From Cereibacter_A azotoformans (lineage in GTDB: Bacteria > Pseudomonadota > Alphaproteobacteria > Rhodobacterales > Rhodobacteraceae), in the NCBI RefSeq assembly GCF_003050905.1, contig NZ_QAOT01000011.1: a DNA stretch of 64,000 nucleotides, one strand, 5' to 3'. Within the stretch, counting starts at the first letter, position 1; every line of letters starts with the position of its first letter. The translations under genes and the position numbers were made by a program. Below, in pieces: positions 1 to 8,003 of this stretch. Under the pieces are notes generated by a model. It saw only the letters and a program-made list of their open reading frames with translations. It made no database searches and was not told the origin of the DNA.

Positions 1-654
1 GAGCCCGTCGCCGCCATCTCGGTGGTGAACCATGACGAGCGGACGGCCTTTCTGGGCCTCTATATCTGCCGTCCCGAGTGGCGCGGGCGCGGGATCGGGC
101 TGGCGCTCTGGGCTCATGCGCTGGCCCATGCCGAGGCGCGCACCGTAGGTCTCGACGGGGTGGCGGCGCAGCAGGCCAATTACGCCCGGTCGGGGTTCGT
201 GCGGGCGGGGGCGACGCTGCGGCTGGAGGGACGGCTTGCGGGCGAGCCCCTGCCCGAGGCGATCGACCCGCGCCCGCTGATCGCGCTGGACCGTGCGGCG
301 AACGGATATGACCGGACGGCGTTTCTCGCCGCCTGGCTCGCGCCGACGGCCACCCGCCGGACCGTGGTCCACGGCAACGGGTTCGCCACCGGCCGGCTCT
401 GCCAGAGAGGATGCAAGATCGGGCCCGTGGTCGCCTCCGATCCCGCGACGGCCCTCGATCTGATCCGCGGCGCCGCCGCCGCGGTCGAATGCGAGGAGGT
501 GATCGTGGATGTCCCGGACACCAATCCGGCGCTGATCGCCGCGCTGGAGGCGCTGGGGTTCCGTGAGACCTTCCGCACCGCGCGGATGTATCGCGGCCCC
601 GCGCCCGTGGCGGGGCCGACGCTTCAGGCAACCGGGACGCTGGAACTCGGGTGA
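1..654 (+). CDS. GNAT family N-acetyltransferase, 5' end cut by window
   Basis: The reading frame is open from the first base, so the N-terminus lies outside the window; a GTG at 22 is only an internal codon. The visible part contains a GNAT acetyl-CoA-binding motif (RPEWRGRGIGLALW, about 25 residues in), followed by a C-terminal domain of about 120 residues of the type seen in two-part GNAT proteins (Acetyltransf_18-like). It probably transfers acetyl from acetyl-CoA to a small amine or amino group; the substrate cannot be read from the sequence. It converges on the tryptophanase-family gene with a 1-base gap. Confidence 0.8.
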   Translation, partial: EPVAAISVVNHDERTAFLGLYICRPEWRGRGIGLALWAHALAHAEARTVGLDGVAAQQANYARSGFVRAGATLRLEGRLAGEPLPEAIDPRPLIALDRAANGYDRTAFLAAWLAPTATRRTVVHGNGFATGRLCQRGCKIGPVVASDPATALDLIRGAAAAVECEEVIVDVPDTNPALIAALEALGFRETFRTARMYRGPAPVAGPTLQATGTLELG

Positions 655-655
655 G

Positions 656-2101
656 TTACAGGCTGTCGCCGAAGTCCGCGCGGAACCGCGCCGCCAGCTT
701 CTGCTGCCAGTCGCCCACGGGATCCAGGCGACCGTAGAAGAAGCGCAGGATCTCGGGCTCTTCCACGAAGACCAGACCGCCCACGAGGTCGCGGTTCCGG
801 TACAGCCAGTCGAGCCGGTCGATGGCGTATTTCACCTGGCTCAGCGTGAAGACCCGGCGCGGCATGGCCAGACGCAGCAGTTCCATGTTGGAATAGACCT
901 CGGTCCCGTCCGGGTTGCGCTGCTCGGAAAGCGAGCCGCGCTCCATCCCTCGGATGCCCGAGGCGATGTAAAGCGCCGAGGCCAGCGCCCCCGCCGGATA
1001 CTGCGACTGCGGGACATGCGGCAGGAAACGCATCACGTCGATGTGGCAGCCAAGGCCCCCTGCGGGGGTGATCACCGGCACCCCGCGCTTTACGAGTTCA
1101 TTGACCATGTATTCGATGAACAGCGGCCCCTGGCTGATCATGTCGGTGTCCATGGTCTCTTCGAGCCCCACGGTCAGCGCCTCGATCTCGCGCACCGACA
1201 TGCCGCCGTAGGTGAGGAAGCCCTCGTAGAGCGGCACCAGCACGCGCATCTTGCGATAGAGATCCTCGCTGCGGATGCAGATCGCGCCGCCGCGCGCGCA
1301 GCCCAGCTTGCGCGCCGAGAAGTAGATCACGTCGCACAGATCGGCGACCTGCCGGGTGATCTCGGGGATCGAGAGGTCGCGGCAGCTCTCCTCGCGGGTC
1401 TTCATGAACCAGAGGTTGTCGGCCAGAAGGCTCGCATCCAGCACGAAGATGAGCCCGTGCGCGTCGCAGACCGTGCGGATCTCGCGCAGGTTCGCCATCG
1501 AGATCGGCTGGCCGCCGATCAGGTTCGTGCCGGCCTCCATCCGCACGAAGGCAATGCGGTCGGCTCCGTGGGTGGCCACGAGCCCTTCGAGCTTGCCCAC
1601 ATCCATGTCGCCCTTGAACGGATGGGTGCTGGTGACCTCGAGCCCGCGGTCATGGCAGATCTCTTCGATCGAGCCGCCGTTGAGCACGATATGGGCCTTG
1701 GTCGTGGTGAAGTGGTAGTTCATCGGCACGATGGTGCCCGGCTTCACGAGAACCTGGCTCAGGATGTTCTCGCAGGCGCGGCCCTGGTGGGTCGGCAGGA
1801 TCCACTCCATCCCGAACAGATCGCGCAGCCGGGCCTCGAACCGCTCGTAGGTGGACGAGCCCGCGTAGCTGTCGTCGGCCACCATCATCGCGGCCATCTG
1901 CCGGTCGCTCATCGCGTTCACGCCGCTGTCGGTCAGCATGTCCATGAACACGTCGCGGTTCTGCAGCAGGAAGGTGTTGTTGCCCGCCTCGGCAATGGCC
2001 CTGAGCCGCTCCTCGATCGGTGCGAGCGTCAGCTTCTGCACCACGCGCACCTTGTGCATCTCGAGCGGGACCGTGTCACCGCCGAAGAACTTCACCGTCA
2101 T
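656..2101 (-). CDS. Tryptophanase / tyrosine phenol-lyase family PLP enzyme
   Basis: A 481-residue beta-eliminating lyase, the usual length for TnaA/Tpl. It aligns by eye with tryptophanase along its length: LTDSG near residue 57, PTHQGR near 103, GGQPISMANL near 197, and the PLP lysine in SARKLG (K265). TnaA and Tpl have an Asp straight after this lysine (SAKKD, SGKKD); here it is Leu, so neither tryptophan nor tyrosine can be assumed as substrate. The family releases ammonia and pyruvate from amino acids with a leaving group on C-beta. The start is the ATG at 2101, which has a GGGGAGAG ribosome-binding site; further-upstream starts lack one. It lies 3' of a deglycase gene, suggesting use of a released amino acid. 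Confidence 0.82.
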   Translation of the reverse strand: MTVKFFGGDTVPLEMHKVRVVQKLTLAPIEERLRAIAEAGNNTFLLQNRDVFMDMLTDSGVNAMSDRQMAAMMVADDSYAGSSTYERFEARLRDLFGMEWILPTHQGRACENILSQVLVKPGTIVPMNYHFTTTKAHIVLNGGSIEEICHDRGLEVTSTHPFKGDMDVGKLEGLVATHGADRIAFVRMEAGTNLIGGQPISMANLREIRTVCDAHGLIFVLDASLLADNLWFMKTREESCRDLSIPEITRQVADLCDVIYFSARKLGCARGGAICIRSEDLYRKMRVLVPLYEGFLTYGGMSVREIEALTVGLEETMDTDMISQGPLFIEYMVNELVKRGVPVITPAGGLGCHIDVMRFLPHVPQSQYPAGALASALYIASGIRGMERGSLSEQRNPDGTEVYSNMELLRLAMPRRVFTLSQVKYAIDRLDWLYRNRDLVGGLVFVEEPEILRFFYGRLDPVGDWQQKLAARFRADFGDSL

Positions 2102-2216
2102 ACTCTCCCCCCGGGCCCGAGCCCTTACCGATACCGCCGGAAGGATCGAGCGCGGCCGCCCGCGGATCAACCGCAGCGGGATGCGTCACAAGATCACGCC
2201 GCACCGGCCGGTTGAG

Positions 2217-2244
2217 GTGCGCGGGCGGGAGCAGCCCCGCGCAC
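2217..2244. terminator. Stable hairpin after the deglycase gene
   Basis: Nine-base perfect arms (GTGCGCGGG / CCCGCGCAC) enclose a 10-base loop just 3' of the SIS deglycase gene at 2258. There is no T-run after it on the minus strand, so it may be a weak terminator or a processing/attenuation structure ahead of the lyase gene. Confidence 0.4.
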
Positions 2245-2257
2245 CGGCTGGCCCGGA

Positions 2258-3271
2258 TCAGTAGGCCACGCGCTTGTAGTAGCGGCGCGTCACCAGCGGG
2301 TGATCGCGCATCACCTCGAGATGGGCGCTCAGCCGCTCCATCAGCGTGGCCATCACGGCGGGCGAGATCAGCGCGCGGATCTCGGGCGACAGGCTCCGCG
2401 GCAGGTAGTCGGCCGTCGAGATCACGGTGAAGCGGTCGGTGTAGTGCGGGGCGAACTGCGCCACGCGCTCGGCCAGCGGGTCGCACTCATCCTCGCCGCG
2501 GAAGAGGACCAGGCTCACCCCCTTCTCGATCAGCTCCAGCGGGCCGTGGAAGAAGTCCGAGGCATGGACCGGCCGCGTGCGGATCCACTGCATCTCCTCG
2601 AGGATGCAGGTCGCGTAATAGAGCGCCTCGGGCCACATGTTCCCGGCGCCGGCAAACATGTGATAGTCGGCGCCCGCGATGATGCGCGCATGATCCTCGG
2701 CCTTCGGCTCGAAGGCCTTCTTGGCCTCGACCAGCGCCGCGGGCACGGTCTCCAGTTCGGCCACCAGCGCGTCGTAATTGTCGATCTCGCCGCGGGCCTT
2801 CAGCACCGACAGGGCCACCAGCAGCGACTGGAGGTAGAAGCTCTCGGACGATGTGTCATCCTCGGCGAAGTTCACCAGCGCCGGGTTCCCGCCCAGCCCC
2901 AGCGGCGTGTCGGCGTGGCCCACCAGCGTGATGATCTTCGCGCCGATCTCCTTCAGGCGGTTGAGCATCGCGACGCTCTCCTTGGTCGTGCCGGACAGCG
3001 AGGGCATGACCACGATCGACTTGTCGGTCAGGTTCGCCGATCCGGTGAGGACCAGTTCGGCCGGATAGTCCTTGAAGGTCGGAAAGCCCGAGCGGCGATG
3101 AAGGAGTTGCACCGCCGGCTCCATCAGATAGGCCACGCCCCCGGTGCCGAGGAAATGCAGGTTCTCGGCACCCGCGGCGATGGCGGCGCCGATCTCGTCG
3201 TCGATCCGCGGCGCAAGCGCGACGGCGCCCGACTGGATGCGGAGGAAACGGTCCTCGTCGAAGTTCAGCAT
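2258..3271 (-). CDS. SIS-domain deglycase, FraB/FrlB-like (6-phosphofructosyl-amino acid deglycase)
   Basis: A 337-residue protein with two SIS (sugar isomerase) domains. The sugar-phosphate loop SLSGTTKES lies at 91-99 and a glycine-rich LGTGG at 41-45. FraB/FrlB enzymes split 6-phosphofructose-asparagine or 6-phosphofructoselysine into glucose-6-phosphate and the free amino acid. From memory, Salmonella FraB uses Glu214 and His230, 16 residues apart; here E226 and H242 (in DFFHGPLEL) keep exactly that spacing. The start is the ATG at 3271, preceded by AAGAGGA. It sits 67 bp downstream of the chimeric lyase gene on the same strand. Substrate specificity within the fructosamine-6-phosphate group is inferred. 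Confidence 0.8.
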   Translation of the reverse strand: MLNFDEDRFLRIQSGAVALAPRIDDEIGAAIAAGAENLHFLGTGGVAYLMEPAVQLLHRRSGFPTFKDYPAELVLTGSANLTDKSIVVMPSLSGTTKESVAMLNRLKEIGAKIITLVGHADTPLGLGGNPALVNFAEDDTSSESFYLQSLLVALSVLKARGEIDNYDALVAELETVPAALVEAKKAFEPKAEDHARIIAGADYHMFAGAGNMWPEALYYATCILEEMQWIRTRPVHASDFFHGPLELIEKGVSLVLFRGEDECDPLAERVAQFAPHYTDRFTVISTADYLPRSLSPEIRALISPAVMATLMERLSAHLEVMRDHPLVTRRYYKRVAY

Positions 3272-3338
3272 GTCTGGTCCTCTTGGTTTCGCCCCGCGGG
3301 GCAGGTGTCGGCAGCCCCGCCCACAGGCGGGGAATGAG

Positions 3339-4901
3339 TCAGTCGCGAAGGGCCGCGACGCGACCGGCAAGGCGGCTCGCGGCCTCGGCCAGCGCGGCCG
3401 TCCGCGCCTCGCGCGCACTGGCATCGGCCGAAAGGCGCGCCTCCATCCGGGCGAGCATCGCGGTCACGACCTCGGGCGCGGTGCCGCCCGGCACGGTGCG
3501 GGCGCGCACGGCCTCGACCGGGTCCATCCAGCGGCGCAGGCGCTCTTCCGGCAGGTCGAAGCGGCGGCCGATCTCGTCCTCGGCCGCGGCATTCAGCACC
3601 TCGACCGTCAGATCCTCCGCCCCGCCGCCGGTGGCGAGCACCCTCTGCACCGCGCGGCCCACGACGTGATGCGCGTCGCGGAACGAGATGCCGAAGTCGC
3701 GCACCAGCCCGTCGGCCAGATCCGTCGCGGTCGAGAAATTGGCCTTGCAGCGCTGAAGAAGTTTTTCGGCATCCGGCGTGGCCGTCTCGAGGATCAGCCG
3801 CAACAGCGGCAGCGCGGCCCGGAACCGGGCGAAGGCGGGCCAGGCGTCTGCCAGCCCCTCGCGCACGCTGTCGAGACCGATCGAGTAGTTCGACCCCTTC
3901 ACCGCCGAGAGCGCCCCGGCCAGCGCGCCGATGCTGCGCCCGGCCTCGGCCCGGAAATATTCCAGCGGCAGCATGTTCTTCTTCTGCGGCATGATCGACG
4001 AGGTGCCCGCCACCCGGTCGGGAAAGCTCAGCGCACCGAATTCCCAGGTCGTGAAGGTGTAAAGATCCTGCGCCACCCGCGAGAACAGCACCTGCGCGCT
4101 GGTGACGGCCCAGAGAAGCTCGGTCACGAAATCGCGCGAGGCGACCGCATCGAGCCCTGGCACGGCCGGGCGGGCAAAGCCCAGAAGCGCCGCCGTCTCG
4201 TCGCGGTCGATGGGAAACGAGGTGCCGGCCAGCGCGGCCGAGCCCAGCGGGCAGGCGTCGGCGCGGTCGAGCACCGCCGCCAGACGCTCGTGCTCGCGCT
4301 CCATCCCTTGGGCCACGTTGGCCAGGTAATAGCCGAAGGTGATCGGCTGCGCGGGTTGCAGATGCGTGTAGCCCGGCATCACCGTCAGCACATGCCGCCC
4401 CGCCGCCTCAAGACAGGCCCGGCGCGTCGCCTCCATCTCGGCAAGCAGCGCAAGGCAGGTCTCGCGCACCGCCATCCGGTCCAGCGTCGCACCGATGTCG
4501 TTGCGGCTGCGCCCGACATGCAGCCAGCCCGCCACCCCCCGGCCCGCGATCTGGCCCAGACGGTTCTCGAAGGCGAAGTAGCTGTCCTCGAACTGCGGAT
4601 CGAGGTCGATGGCGTCCGGCCCCTCGGCCCGGATCGTGGCGACACCGCGCAGCAGGTCGCGGGCGCAGTCGGCCGGGATCACCTCAACGCCGCCGACGCG
4701 GATCGTGCCAGACTGGTGCTCTTCGAGGCGGTTGATGCAGCGGATCATGGTGGACTTGCCAGAGCCCGAGGGGCCGCAGACCACGATCCGCTCGCCCGTC
4801 GCGACGGAGAAGGTCACGTCCTGCAGCACATGCATCTGGCCGTACCACTTGTTGACACGGTCGAAGGCGATGCCCTGCTCTGTCGCTCCCGTTTGGCCCA
4901 T
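3339..4901 (-). CDS. Chimeric protein: ABC ATPase N-terminus fused to argininosuccinate-lyase-like enzyme
   Basis: A 520-residue frame. Residues 1 to ~73 match the start of polar amino-acid ABC ATPases (AapP/BztD/GlnQ type), with VNKWYG at 16-21 and a Walker A GPSGSGKST at 43-51, then stop matching before the signature and Walker B motifs. From ~74 the protein is an argininosuccinate lyase/fumarase-superfamily enzyme lacking its normal first ~50 residues: LHVGRSRND (~127-135), GYTHLQPAQ, and the signature loop TSSIMPQKKN with the catalytic serine. The join is at about nt 4680-4685. The frame is intact, with G/C third positions throughout. The start ATG at 4901 has a G-rich Shine-Dalgarno. The lyase half may cleave a C-N bond and release fumarate from an aspartate-like product. 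It could also be a recent deletion fusion. Confidence 0.78.
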   Translation of the reverse strand: MGQTGATEQGIAFDRVNKWYGQMHVLQDVTFSVATGERIVVCGPSGSGKSTMIRCINRLEEHQSGTIRVGGVEVIPADCARDLLRGVATIRAEGPDAIDLDPQFEDSYFAFENRLGQIAGRGVAGWLHVGRSRNDIGATLDRMAVRETCLALLAEMEATRRACLEAAGRHVLTVMPGYTHLQPAQPITFGYYLANVAQGMEREHERLAAVLDRADACPLGSAALAGTSFPIDRDETAALLGFARPAVPGLDAVASRDFVTELLWAVTSAQVLFSRVAQDLYTFTTWEFGALSFPDRVAGTSSIMPQKKNMLPLEYFRAEAGRSIGALAGALSAVKGSNYSIGLDSVREGLADAWPAFARFRAALPLLRLILETATPDAEKLLQRCKANFSTATDLADGLVRDFGISFRDAHHVVGRAVQRVLATGGGAEDLTVEVLNAAAEDEIGRRFDLPEERLRRWMDPVEAVRARTVPGGTAPEVVTAMLARMEARLSADASAREARTAALAEAASRLAGRVAALRD

Positions 4902-4925
4902 CCGCCCCCCGTCGCCGCTGTCGCT

Positions 4926-4942
4926 AACTTGTCTTACAAGTT
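4926..4942. promoter_or_regulatory. Palindromic operator, probable GntR/HutC-type site 1
   Basis: Perfect 7-3-7 inverted repeat AACTTGT-CTT-ACAAGTT between the divergent lyase-fusion and asparaginase genes. Its core TTGTCTTACAA is the exact reverse complement of the core at 5048-5058. Two copies in the divergent promoter next to a gntR gene suggest that it is that regulator's operator. Confidence 0.65.
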
Positions 4943-5040
4943 TTGGCTTCCTTGACCGCCTTCTGTCAATCCGGTTTCTGAAGCACGTCCCATTTTCATA
5001 CATAAACTTGATTAATAATAATATTTTCCAAGTTTCCTGC

Positions 5041-5065
5041 GTGCTTCTTGTAAGACAACATGCAC
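5041..5065. promoter_or_regulatory. Palindromic operator, probable GntR/HutC-type site 2
   Basis: Core TTGTAAGACAA (5048-5058) lies inside a larger symmetric element with outer arms GTGC (5041-5044) and GCAC (5062-5065), equidistant from the centre at 5053. It is 63 bp upstream of the asparaginase start. The A/T-rich stretch between the two operators (about 5000-5035) is where the promoters are most likely. Confidence 0.6.
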
Positions 5066-5127
5066 CAAGGCTAGACAGAAAACCATGCCCGGCCGAGTCA
5101 GGCAGAGCAGACCCGAGGGAGAACCGG

Positions 5128-6123
5128 ATGACCGAACAGGCGCACATTCCGAAGGTGGCGGTGATCGTGGGCGGCGGCACGCTGACGGCGCTTGCCCACG
5201 ACCCGTTCGAGATCCGCGACTACGGACAGGCGGGCAGCCTGACCGCGGCCGAACTGATCGCACGCTGCGGCGCGATCTCGGACCGCGTGGCGCTGGTGCC
5301 GCTCGACTTCACCCCGCTGCCGAGCTTCGACATGGGGCCTGCGCAGTGGCTCGCGCTCTGCCGGCTCTGCGAGGAGGCGCTGCGGGCAGAGCCGGACCTC
5401 GCCGGCTTCGTCCTCACCCACGGCACCGGATCGCTGGAAGAGGCCGCCTTCTTCCTCTCGCTTGTCTGGGATCTGCCGGTGCCGCTGGTGGTGACCGGCG
5501 CGCAGCGCCCCGCCTCGGCGCTCGGCAGCGACGGCTACATGAACTTCTTTCAGGCGGCCCGCGTTGCCGCCTGCCCCGAGGCCCGGCCGCAGCGCGTCCT
5601 CGTGGTGCTGCATGGCGAGATCCATCGGCCGGCCGAGGTGACCAAGACCCACAATTTCGGCCTCGACAGCTTCCGCTCGCCCGACCTCGGCCCCGTCGGT
5701 CTCGTGATCGGCGGCGAGGTGCGCCTCGGGCGCGCTCCCGCGCTCCGCGCGCCGCTGCTCGACTGGCGCGGGATGGGGCCGCTGCCGCGCGTGGACATCC
5801 TGCACTGCCACAGCGGCGGCGATGCCTGCGCGATCGAGGCCTTCATCGCCGCCGGCGCGCGCGCCATCGTGGCCGCGGGCTTCGCGCCCGGCTATGCGAC
5901 CAGCGCCCAGGCCGCGAGGCTCGAGGTATGGATCCGCGATGCGGGCGGCCTTGTCGTCATGGCCTCGCGCGCAGCGGGGTCGGTGGTCGCGACCAGCCGC
6001 AACGACGGGCACGGCTTCCTGCCCGCCGGGCGCCATTCGCCGGTCAAGGCGCGGCTGCTTCTGCAGCTCGCGCTGGCCGCCGGACTTGCGCCGGCAGAGA
6101 TTGCGCGGCAACTGGCATCCTGA
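5128..6123 (+). CDS. Asparaginase/glutaminase family amidohydrolase
   Basis: 331 residues, the normal size for the family. The first catalytic threonine lies in VGGGTLTA (T18). The second family motif, normally HGTD followed by T, reads THGTGSLEE at 97-105: the catalytic-dyad threonine (T100) is kept but the partner Asp is Gly. SDGYMNFF and the KTHNFGLDSF segment also fit. No signal peptide is visible, so a cytoplasmic location is expected. In Salmonella the fra locus pairs an asparaginase (FraE) with FraB and FraD, which fits this neighbourhood. The start ATG at 5128 follows a GAGGGA site. gntR follows after 21 bp, probably in one transcript. Confidence 0.78.
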   Translation: MTEQAHIPKVAVIVGGGTLTALAHDPFEIRDYGQAGSLTAAELIARCGAISDRVALVPLDFTPLPSFDMGPAQWLALCRLCEEALRAEPDLAGFVLTHGTGSLEEAAFFLSLVWDLPVPLVVTGAQRPASALGSDGYMNFFQAARVAACPEARPQRVLVVLHGEIHRPAEVTKTHNFGLDSFRSPDLGPVGLVIGGEVRLGRAPALRAPLLDWRGMGPLPRVDILHCHSGGDACAIEAFIAAGARAIVAAGFAPGYATSAQAARLEVWIRDAGGLVVMASRAAGSVVATSRNDGHGFLPAGRHSPVKARLLLQLALAAGLAPAEIARQLAS

Positions 6124-6144
6124 ACCGGCGAAAGGGACAAGCTC

Positions 6145-6867
6145 ATGGACAGGCCAAGGGAAAGCGGCATCGAGCGATTGCGCAGCGGCATCCTCGAGAT
6201 GATCCGCGAGCTGGGCCTGTCGTTCGGCGACCGCCTGCCGACCGAGAAGGAGATGGTCGAACGCTTCCAGGTCTCGCGCCCGACCCTGCGCGAGGCGCTG
6301 AAGCTTCTGGAGCAGGACGCGATCATCGACGTGCATCAGGGCAAGGGCCGCTTCCTTGCCGCCGGGGCGCTGCTGACCATCGCCCGCCCGATCACCAGAT
6401 TCGAGAGCGTCTCGCAGATGGTGGCGAGCCACGGCTACACCGCCGAGACGCGGCTGCTGGGCTTCACGACCGTCCCCGCCGATGCCGAGACCGCGCCCCG
6501 CCTTGCCGTCCCGGAGGGCACGCCCCTCATCCGCATCGAGCGGCTGCGCAGCAGCGGCGGCCAGCCGCTGGTCTATTCGATCGACTGGCTGCCCAAGGCC
6601 CTTGTCGAGGGAACCGAGGCGACCCCGGACTGGAGCGGGTCGCTTGTCGCGCTTCTGGCGGGCGCGGGGCGCGGGCCGGTCGCCTCGACGGCGATGGTCC
6701 GCGCCGTGACCCTGCCGCCCGAAGCCGCCCGGCTCCACGGGCTCGAGGAGTTCGGTCCCGCGCTCTTGATCGAGGAGGTCTGCTACGCCGCCGACGGCAC
6801 CCGGGTGATCTACGCGATGGACCATCACCGGGGCTCGGCCTTCTCGTTCAGCTTCGTGCGGAAGTAG
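6145..6867 (+). CDS. GntR-family (HutC subfamily) transcriptional regulator
   Basis: 240 residues. The N-terminal winged helix contains GDRLPTEKEMVERFQVSR, the typical GntR recognition region (residues ~28-45), followed by an UTRA-type ligand domain (~75-238) of the HutC subfamily, which commonly senses sugar phosphates or amino acids. It is cotranscribed with the asparaginase and probably acts at the two TTGTCTTACAA palindromes upstream. FrlR, the fructosamine regulator of Bacillus, is from the same subfamily. Its last 20 bases overlap the convergent ATPase gene. Confidence 0.88.
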   Translation: MDRPRESGIERLRSGILEMIRELGLSFGDRLPTEKEMVERFQVSRPTLREALKLLEQDAIIDVHQGKGRFLAAGALLTIARPITRFESVSQMVASHGYTAETRLLGFTTVPADAETAPRLAVPEGTPLIRIERLRSSGGQPLVYSIDWLPKALVEGTEATPDWSGSLVALLAGAGRGPVASTAMVRAVTLPPEAARLHGLEEFGPALLIEEVCYAADGTRVIYAMDHHRGSAFSFSFVRK

Positions 6868-7972
6868 CCGCGTCCAGCTGCCGCTCGGGCGGCTGCTCGC
6901 GGGGCCGCAGGCTCTGCCCGTCCGCGCCGAAGAGGTGGAGATTCGCCGGATCGGCCGAAAGCGCGATGGGCGCGCCCGGATGCAGGTCAAGGATGCCCGG
7001 AAGCTTGGCGATCAGCGGCTCGGCCAGACCCGCGACCTCGACATGGGCAAGCTGCACCTCACCCAGCTGCTCGAGATAGGAGATCCGCCCGGCAAGAAGC
7101 GGTGCGCCTTCGGCCAGACGCAGATCCTCGGGGCGGATGCCGACCTGCACCGTCGCGCCCTGAAGCGCCGCCGAAAGCGGAAAGGGCGCAGCCACCGTGC
7201 CGCCGGTGGCAAGGCCGAGCCCCGCGCCCGCGACCTCGGCCGGGATCACGTTCATCGCGGGCGAGCCGATGAACCGCGCGACGAATAGGTTTTCCGGTCG
7301 TCGATAGAGCGCGAGCGGCGAGCCCACCTGCTCGATCCGCCCGGCCCGCAGCACCACGATCCGGTCGGCAAGCGTCATCGCCTCGACCTGATCATGGGTC
7401 ACGTAGATCATCGTCGCGCCCGGCATCGACTGCTTGAGCTTGGCAATCTCGATCCGCGTGGCGACCCGCAGCGCCGCGTCGAGGTTCGACAGCGGCTCGT
7501 CGAAGAGGAACACCTTGGGGTCGCGCACGATGGCCCGCCCGATCGCCACCCGCTGCCGCTGTCCACCCGAGAGCGCGCGCGGATAGCGGTCGAGATAGGG
7601 CGCCAGCTGCAACACCTCGGCCGCGCGCGTCACCCGGCGCGTGATCTCGTCCTTCTTCATGCCGGCGATCCGCATGCCGAAGGCCATGTTCTCGAACACC
7701 GTCATGTGCGGGTAAAGCGCGTAGGACTGGAAGACCATCGCGATCCCCCGGCGCGAGGGGGCCACGTCGTTCATCAGCGCGCCATCGATGCGGAACTCGC
7801 CCGAGGTGATGTCCTCGAGCCCGGCGATGGTGCGCAGAAGCGTGGACTTGCCGCAGCCCGACGGGCCGACGAAGACCACGAAGGACCCCGAGGGGATGTC
7901 GAGGTCGATGCCGTGAAGCACCTCCATGCCGCCATAGGCCTTGCGCACGTCGCGCAGCGTCAGTTCGGCCAT
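6848..7972 (-). CDS. Carbohydrate ABC transporter ATPase, UgpC/MalK type
   Basis: 374 residues with every ATPase motif: Walker A GPSGCGKST (~36-44), Q-loop, signature LSGGQRQRV (~134), Walker B VFLFDEP, switch H in VTHDQ, and a C-terminal TOBE/MalK-type domain from ~235. It energises import by the binding protein and permeases encoded upstream on the same strand (11126-14246). It is the last gene of that operon, separated from the permeases by the three metabolic genes, an arrangement that ties transport to catabolism. Confidence 0.92.
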   Translation of the reverse strand: MAELTLRDVRKAYGGMEVLHGIDLDIPSGSFVVFVGPSGCGKSTLLRTIAGLEDITSGEFRIDGALMNDVAPSRRGIAMVFQSYALYPHMTVFENMAFGMRIAGMKKDEITRRVTRAAEVLQLAPYLDRYPRALSGGQRQRVAIGRAIVRDPKVFLFDEPLSNLDAALRVATRIEIAKLKQSMPGATMIYVTHDQVEAMTLADRIVVLRAGRIEQVGSPLALYRRPENLFVARFIGSPAMNVIPAEVAGAGLGLATGGTVAAPFPLSAALQGATVQVGIRPEDLRLAEGAPLLAGRISYLEQLGEVQLAHVEVAGLAEPLIAKLPGILDLHPGAPIALSADPANLHLFGADGQSLRPREQPPERQLDAATSARS

Positions 7973-8003
7973 CTCTCTGCCCTTTCCTTGTCCTGCCGGC
8001 CCA

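Noticed and set aside
563..2215. Long plus-strand open frame over the tryptophanase-family gene
   Set aside because: Antisense shadow, rich in His, Arg and Val with no motif; the minus-strand gene has full family similarity.
3285..3301. GTTTCGCCCCGCGGGG, resembling a parS-like site
   Set aside because: Only the first half fits; the second arm does not form GGCGAAAC, and it is far from parAB.
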